A DNA stretch of 10,559 nt from Novosphingobium sp. Its GTDB lineage: Bacteria > Pseudomonadota > Alphaproteobacteria > Sphingomonadales > Sphingomonadaceae. Location of the stretch: the NCBI GenBank assembly GCA_020853995.1, contig JADYXV010000122.1, forward strand, positions 1-10,559. The letters run 5' to 3'. Each line of letters opens with the position of its first letter. Position 1 is the first letter of the stretch. Position numbers and translations under genes: made by a program. A model generated the notes under the pieces. It did no database searches. It worked only from the letters and a program-made list of their open reading frames with translations, and had not been told where the DNA came from. Below, in pieces: positions 7,123-10,559 of this stretch.

Positions 7123-8144
7123 AGGCCCCTCTCCTTCAGCTTGGCATCAAGGCGCGGGAACACCCGGCGGGCATTGCCCTCGAAAATCGCGTGGCGTTCG
7201 GCGTCAGAAATATCCAGCGCGTCGACATACCGCTTGGTATCATCGAAATAGAAGCCGGTCGTCGGATCGATCCCGCGCACCGCACCCACCATTTCGCTGC
7301 CGAACAGGATGTTCTTGTTCTCGATCACATCGGCCAGCAAATTGATCCCCGGCTGATGATAAACACACGTATCGAAATAGACGTTGTTCATCAAATGGCC
7401 TGAAAGATCTGGCTTTTTCAGCATGTCGGCCAGGCCGCGATAACGCCCCCAATGGTAAGGCACCGCGCCGCCGCCATGCGGAATGATGAACCGCAGCGTC
7501 GGGAACTTGCTGAAAAGATCGCCTTCCAGCAATTGCATGAAGGCAATCGTATCGGCCGCAATATAATAGCCTCCGGTCGCATGCATTGCCGGATTGCACG
7601 ATCCCGAAACGTGGATCATCGCCGGAACGTCGAGTTCCACCATCTTTTCGTAAAACGGGAACCAGTATTCGTCCGTCAGCGGCGGATGGGTAAAACGCCC
7701 GCCACCCGGATCAGGGTTCAGGTTGCACCCGATAAAGCCCAGTTCCTTCACGCACCGCTCAAGCTCCACAATGGAACTTGCCATATCGGCCTCGGGCGAT
7801 TGCGGCAGCATGCAAACGCCTGCGAAAATATCAGGATAAAGCCCGACAACCCGCGCAATCAGATCATTGCACACTTGCGCCCACTTTACCGCAACCGTCT
7901 GGTCGCCCACATGCGGGGCCATCGCCGATGCGCGTGGCGAAAAGATCGTCATATCCGCGCCGCGCTCTTTCAACAGGCGCAACTGGTTTGATTCAATCGT
8001 CTCGCGGATTTCATCATCCGAAATGTCCGGATAGGCGGGGCATTCGGTCCCGGCCTTGAACGCCGTCTTCTGTTTCTCGCGCCATTCATCATGCGCCTTT
8101 GGCAGCACCGTATAATGGCCGTGGCAGTCAATGATCATCGTCAT
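7119..8144 (-). CDS. ligJ: 4-oxalomesaconate hydratase (LigJ), amidohydrolase fold
   Basis: LigJ adds water to 4-oxalomesaconate to give 4-carboxy-4-hydroxy-2-oxoadipate, the substrate of the aldolase LigK. The protein is 341 residues, the length of SYK-6 LigJ, and begins with MTMIIDCHGHYTVLPKA; the HGH pair (H8, H10), H178 in MIHVSGS, H223 in IPHGGG and E284 in FGSEMVGAVRG are the visible metal and active-site candidates. It is a COG2159-type TIM barrel with zinc. The E in GSEM, where many relatives have aspartate in GSD, fits the hydratase rather than the related decarboxylases. The ATG (8144-8142) overlaps the upstream TGA stop as ATGA, and the 3' end overlaps ligA by four bases, so translation is coupled on both sides. 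LigJ acts two steps below LigC, with LigI and LigU in between; neither is in this window. Confidence 0.93.
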   Translation of the reverse strand: MTMIIDCHGHYTVLPKAHDEWREKQKTAFKAGTECPAYPDISDDEIRETIESNQLRLLKERGADMTIFSPRASAMAPHVGDQTVAVKWAQVCNDLIARVVGLYPDIFAGVCMLPQSPEADMASSIVELERCVKELGFIGCNLNPDPGGGRFTHPPLTDEYWFPFYEKMVELDVPAMIHVSGSCNPAMHATGGYYIAADTIAFMQLLEGDLFSKFPTLRFIIPHGGGAVPYHWGRYRGLADMLKKPDLSGHLMNNVYFDTCVYHQPGINLLADVIENKNILFGSEMVGAVRGIDPTTGFYFDDTKRYVDALDISDAERHAIFEGNARRVFPRLDAKLKERGL

Positions 8145-9052
8145 TCGCTCATAGCTCCAATCCCAACCTGAATCCCGTTCGCGCCAACCGCCGCACCGCC
8201 GTTCGTGTCGAGCGAAGTCGAGACACCAAGCGCCGCCACCTCAACTTTACCCGCCCCGAACGGAATGGTTTTTCCCGCTTGCTCACGCTGCCGCAGCACA
8301 GTCCCGCTAGTCATCACCGGCTCAATTCCAAGCCCGATCAATGTCTTGACCGATTCTTCCATCTCCGCCGCGCGCCGCAACCCATGCGTCGTCATCCGCT
8401 CGACATTATATTCGGCGCGCACAAACCAGCTATCGTTCTTCTCGCTGGCATCCAGCGATGAAAGCACCTCATCCACCACACTGGCCTTCGTCGCCGCCAG
8501 CATCATTTCCGCCGTCAGCGCCTCAACCCCTTTGACCATGATCGAACGGATCATCTTGATCGCACTGGCGCGGCCAATCTCGTCACCAACAACACGCACT
8601 TTGGCAAAGCCCGCCGCGCGCAGCATCGCTTCGGCAACGGCGGCATGTTCGCCCGAAAGCAGCAGCGGCACATTCATGCGCGCCGGATTGACCGGCGCCA
8701 GCACCGCCACATCAACATAACGCCCGCCAGCCGCTGCAATCACCCGCGCCGCCGCGCGCTTGGTATCGGGCGCAACCGAATTCATGTCGCACCAGACCGC
8801 ACCCGGCTTCAGCAATTCGGCATAGTCCTGCGCTGCGGGCAAGGCAGCATCAGCTGTCACCAGACACAGCACGATATCGGCATCGGAAAGCGCGCATTCC
8901 GCCGTGGCACAAGCCACCACGCCTGCCTCTTCCATCGCGGCGCGCCGCGCAGGATTGATATCAAACGCCAAAGCCGCAGCTTCCCAGCCAGCCGCTTTGG
9001 CAAAAGTCGATCCGGCCTCACCAAAGCCGATCAGGGCGATTGTACCTTCCAT
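8141..9052 (-). CDS. NAD(P)-binding DUF1932 dehydrogenase, 6-phosphogluconate-dehydrogenase-like
   Basis: The start is ATG 9052, not the upstream ATG at 9094, because MEGTIALIGFGEAG opens straight into a Rossmann fold and AGGA lies a suitable distance upstream. The 303-residue product has GFGEAG at 9-14, and an aspartate at the end of the second strand (D31 in AFDINPARR), which suggests NAD(H). MNSVAPDTKR is at 90-99 and a lysine (K167 in SAIKMIRS) stands where beta-hydroxyacid dehydrogenases keep the catalytic lysine. The asparagine normally four residues after it is replaced (K167-M-I-R-S). The helical C-terminal half fits DUF1932 (PF09130). A glycine-rich tail fills 283-300. The gene is first in the lig operon and overlaps ligJ by ATGA, so it is co-translated with the pathway, but I know of no assigned step for it. 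Oxidation or reduction of a hydroxy or keto acid in the same pathway is an inference. Confidence 0.85.
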   Translation of the reverse strand: MEGTIALIGFGEAGSTFAKAAGWEAAALAFDINPARRAAMEEAGVVACATAECALSDADIVLCLVTADAALPAAQDYAELLKPGAVWCDMNSVAPDTKRAAARVIAAAGGRYVDVAVLAPVNPARMNVPLLLSGEHAAVAEAMLRAAGFAKVRVVGDEIGRASAIKMIRSIMVKGVEALTAEMMLAATKASVVDEVLSSLDASEKNDSWFVRAEYNVERMTTHGLRRAAEMEESVKTLIGLGIEPVMTSGTVLRQREQAGKTIPFGAGKVEVAALGVSTSLDTNGGAAVGANGIQVGIGAMSE

Positions 9053-9101
9053 AACAGGTGTCCTGCGTCCGCAATCCCCCGCTCGCAAATGCAAACACCG
9101 C

Positions 9102-9129
9102 CCAAGCCATAATTTTTTGCAAAGCTTGG
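9102..9129 (-). promoter_or_regulatory. Candidate lig operon promoter/operator
   Basis: CCAAGC (9102-9107) and GCTTGG (9124-9129) form an inverted repeat around a 16-bp AT-rich core (CATAATTTTTTGCAAA), 50-77 bp before the first start codon of the operon. An interrupted dyad at this distance is the kind of site LysR-type activators use, and the core is the most AT-rich point of the intergenic region. The -35/-10 hexamers cannot be placed with confidence. Confidence 0.35.
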
Positions 9130-9181
9130 TGGAAGGGGGCCGAGCTTTTCATCTCTATTGTTTGCACCCGCTGCCCCGATT

Positions 9182-9203
9182 GCGTCACCTCGAACTTGTT
9201 TGG
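9182..9203. repeat. Degenerate half-copy of the intergenic repeat
   Basis: GCGTCACCTCGAACTTGTTT is very similar to the left arm of the element at 26-60 (CGTCACCCTGAACTTGTTTC). It lies 36 bases from the full copy at 9239-9329, mirroring the full-plus-half arrangement at the left end of the window. Confidence 0.5.
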
Positions 9204-9238
9204 CAACCATCCCCTTTGGCAAGGCACATCCTTAAGCT

Positions 9239-9329
9239 CGTCACCCCGGACTTGATCCGGGGTCTATCTAGCCATCAAGACCGACAGTGCTTGTTGAGAG
9301 ATAGACCCCGGATCAAGTCCGGGGTGACG
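9239..9329. repeat. Intergenic inverted-repeat element, copy 2
   Basis: The arms at 9239-9269 and 9299-9329 are perfect 31-bp reverse complements around a 29-bp loop, and each contains the nested palindrome CCCCGGACTTGATCCGGGG. The total length is 91 bp, the same as copy 1 at 26-116. Perfect pairing suggests this copy is young or maintained. It lies between the LysR gene and the lig operon and could end LysR transcription or insulate the operon. Confidence 0.9.
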
Positions 9330-9377
9330 GAACTGGGACAGCATATCCAAACGGGACAGACGCCAACCGCTTTCAGG

Positions 9378-9549
9378 TTTCACGCATAGGCGCGCAGAAG
9401 AAGGAGAGACGAGGAGATGTATCGCGGGCCGCAAGGCCTCCCAAAAATCCAACCTCGCACCAGCAGCAACGACCCGAACCAAAAGGCGGCTCCACCGCCA
9501 GACACACCCCCTCCTCGCCTCAACTTCTTCTCTGCGCCTCTGCGCGAAA
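9378..9549. repeat. Second-family inverted repeat, 39-bp arms
   Basis: The arm at 9378-9416 matches the reverse complement of 9511-9549 at 32 of 39 positions by hand alignment; the arms are separated by 94 bp. Key words are GAAGAAG and GCGCAGA on one arm and CTTCTTC and TCTGCG on the other. It begins 28 bp downstream of the LysR stop codon. Similar sequences occur between sphingomonad genes as I recall. No coding capacity is evident in the spacer. Confidence 0.7.
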
Positions 9550-9577
9550 CCCCTTCCTTAATCCAAAGCCAGCAACC

Positions 9578-10559
9578 TCAACCAAACCCCTCCCCCGCAA
9601 CCTGCCGCAACAATGCCACAAAAGCCTCCTGCGGCCCCGTAGGCCGCCACCCCTCACGCGAAGTGACGCCGATAGTGCGCCTGACCGGCACAGGCGTAGG
9701 CCGCGCCGCCAGAACCCCGGCCTGCAATTCCACCGCCAGCTGCGCCGCTGAAAGCAGCGTCAACGCATCAGATCCCAGCAGCAATTGCCGCACTGTCAGC
9801 ACCGAACCACATTCAATCGAAACATGCGGCGGCTCGGCCCCTGCCGCCCGCATCATGTCCTCCCAATATTGCCGCAGCGGCGTATCGCGCGCGGGTAAAA
9901 TCCACGGATACCGCGCCAGCAACGCTCCCGTGATCGCGCTCTCCTCCAGCAACGGATGCCCCGCCCGCATCACCAAGGCAGGCTGGTCCTCGAACACCGC
10001 CTCCTGCTGCAAATCGTCCAGCACCGCCGCTTCGCGCAATGCGCCCAGCATCAGGTCAATCTCGCCATCGCGCAAAGGCCCGGCCAGTTCGGAATGGCTC
10101 CCCTCCACCACCGCCACATCCACACCGGGATGCGCCTTTGCAAAGCGCAAGATTGTCTCCGGCAGCCAGCGCGCGCGGCTCAGCGGCATTGCTCCCACCA
10201 CAATCCGCCCCGCAGCCTTGCCCTGCCACGCCGCCACTTCGGCAAAGCCGCTGCGCAGCTCTGCCATCGCCAGGCCAAACCCGCGCGCGCGGCGCTCTCC
10301 GGCGGGTGTCAGCATGATCGATCGCCCTCGCCGGTCCACCAGCCGCTGCCCCAGCGCCACCGACAAATCGGCCACCGCGCGGTGCAATGATGCCGATGAA
10401 AGCCCCGTCGCCTCTGCCGCAACGGCATAAGATCCCGCCCGCGCCAGCGCCAGAAAAGCGCGCACTTGCGTGCCTGTCACACGCGGGCTGCCCACCTGCG
10501 CAATCGCAGCTTCTGCGCGCGGTGCAAACAGCAGCGCAGGCTCCGTCGGCGTCATCCCC
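9578..10559 (-). CDS. LysR-type transcriptional regulator, 5' end beyond the window
   Basis: From the ATG at 10555 the frame gives 325 residues, but it is open through to the window edge. The winged helix-turn-helix is at about residues 28-87 (TQVRAFLALARAGSYAVAAE, then LSSASLHRAVADL and LTPAG). The effector domain fills about 115-320 and starts with GRIVVGAMPLSRARWLP, in the style of GbpR-like regulators. The ~26 residues before the HTH (GMTPTEPALLFAPRAEAA read with the codon upstream of the ATG) look like the wing and linker-helix end of another LysR HTH, so the true start is probably outside the window and the protein may carry two HTH domains. The gene lies upstream of and in the same direction as the lig operon, so it may regulate it (as LigR does in SYK-6); usual LysR genes are divergent from their targets, so this is uncertain. 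Confidence 0.85.
   Translation of the reverse strand, partial: GMTPTEPALLFAPRAEAAIAQVGSPRVTGTQVRAFLALARAGSYAVAAEATGLSSASLHRAVADLSVALGQRLVDRRGRSIMLTPAGERRARGFGLAMAELRSGFAEVAAWQGKAAGRIVVGAMPLSRARWLPETILRFAKAHPGVDVAVVEGSHSELAGPLRDGEIDLMLGALREAAVLDDLQQEAVFEDQPALVMRAGHPLLEESAITGALLARYPWILPARDTPLRQYWEDMMRAAGAEPPHVSIECGSVLTVRQLLLGSDALTLLSAAQLAVELQAGVLAARPTPVPVRRTIGVTSREGWRPTGPQEAFVALLRQVAGEGFG

Larger units (their letters stand above)
9053..9577. other. 525-bp intergenic region before the lig operon
   Basis: No credible gene is visible here; the short open frames have unlike composition and no ribosome binding sites. In minus-strand order it holds a 39-bp-arm inverted repeat (9378-9549), the second copy of the long intergenic repeat (9239-9329), a degenerate half-copy (9182-9203), two TTTGGCAA words 16 bp apart (9199-9206 and 9215-9222), and an AT-rich stretch with a small inverted repeat (9102-9129) near the operon start. 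The lig promoter is most likely in 9053-9238. Confidence 0.6.

Noticed and set aside
9053..9094. Upstream start of the DUF1932 dehydrogenase at 9094
   Set aside because: The added 14 residues are Arg/Gly-rich and precede the first Rossmann strand; the ATG at 9052 begins directly at the fold and has an AGGA upstream.
9417..10430. Plus-strand open frame of 337 codons opposite the LysR gene
   Set aside because: Its translation is Ser/Pro/Arg/Ala-rich low complexity, as expected opposite a GC-rich gene, while the minus frame gives a proper LysR protein.
1..10559. tRNA, rRNA, CRISPR array, transposase or phage genes
   Set aside because: No cloverleaf-like segment, regular repeat-spacer array or transposase/integrase frame was seen in the intergenic parts; the repeats present are inverted, non-coding and not regularly spaced.

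Overview
The window looks like a chromosomal segment of a GC-rich alphaproteobacterium, most likely a sphingomonad (Novosphingobium/Sphingobium-like). The main reason is a protocatechuate 4,5-cleavage operon (lig genes) whose products keep the residues known from Sphingobium sp. SYK-6 LigA, LigB, LigC and LigJ. The genus is inferred from protein character and recalled repeat style, not from a database search.

Left part (1-4541). A ~90-bp inverted-repeat element (26-116) and a related half-copy (154-174) precede a wrecked amidohydrolase gene (211-469), in which an N-terminal piece is joined out of frame to a C-terminal piece. An AraC-family regulator on the minus strand (445-1455) overlaps the end of that relic. 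Divergent from it is a two-gene plus-strand unit: a metal-dependent amidohydrolase of the YtcJ/Amidohydro_3 type with a predicted signal peptide (1669-3432), and a class II histone-deacetylase-like amidohydrolase (3429-4541) that overlaps it by GTGA. The 213-bp divergent spacer holds a GCCAAAAC/GTTTTGGC inverted repeat and several TTGGCC copies that could be regulator sites.

Right part (4780-10559, all minus strand). In transcription order: a LysR-type regulator cut by the window edge (9578-10559), a 525-bp intergenic region with two repeat elements and probably the operon promoter, then a 6-phosphogluconate-dehydrogenase-like NAD-binding/DUF1932 protein (8141-9052), ligJ (7119-8144), ligA (6703-7122), ligB (5859-6701) and ligC (4780-5724). 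The first four genes are almost fused at the translational level (ATGA overlap, GTGA overlap, 1-nt gap). ligB and ligC are separated by 134 bp holding a GC-rich palindromic element whose last hairpin runs into the ligC ribosome binding site.

How the genes work together. LigAB opens protocatechuate (or gallate-type catechols) between C4 and C5. LigC oxidises the resulting semialdehyde, in its hemiacetal form, to 2-pyrone-4,6-dicarboxylate. LigJ hydrates 4-oxalomesaconate further down. The connecting steps, LigI (pyrone hydrolase) and LigU (isomerase), and the final aldolase LigK are not in this window and must be encoded elsewhere if the pathway is complete. The DUF1932 dehydrogenase at the head of the operon has no established place in this pathway and is the best candidate here for an undescribed function. 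The amidohydrolase/deacetylase pair looks like a separate regulated catabolic module with unknown substrate. The two transcription units converge on 4542-4779, which holds a GC-rich hairpin but no gene.
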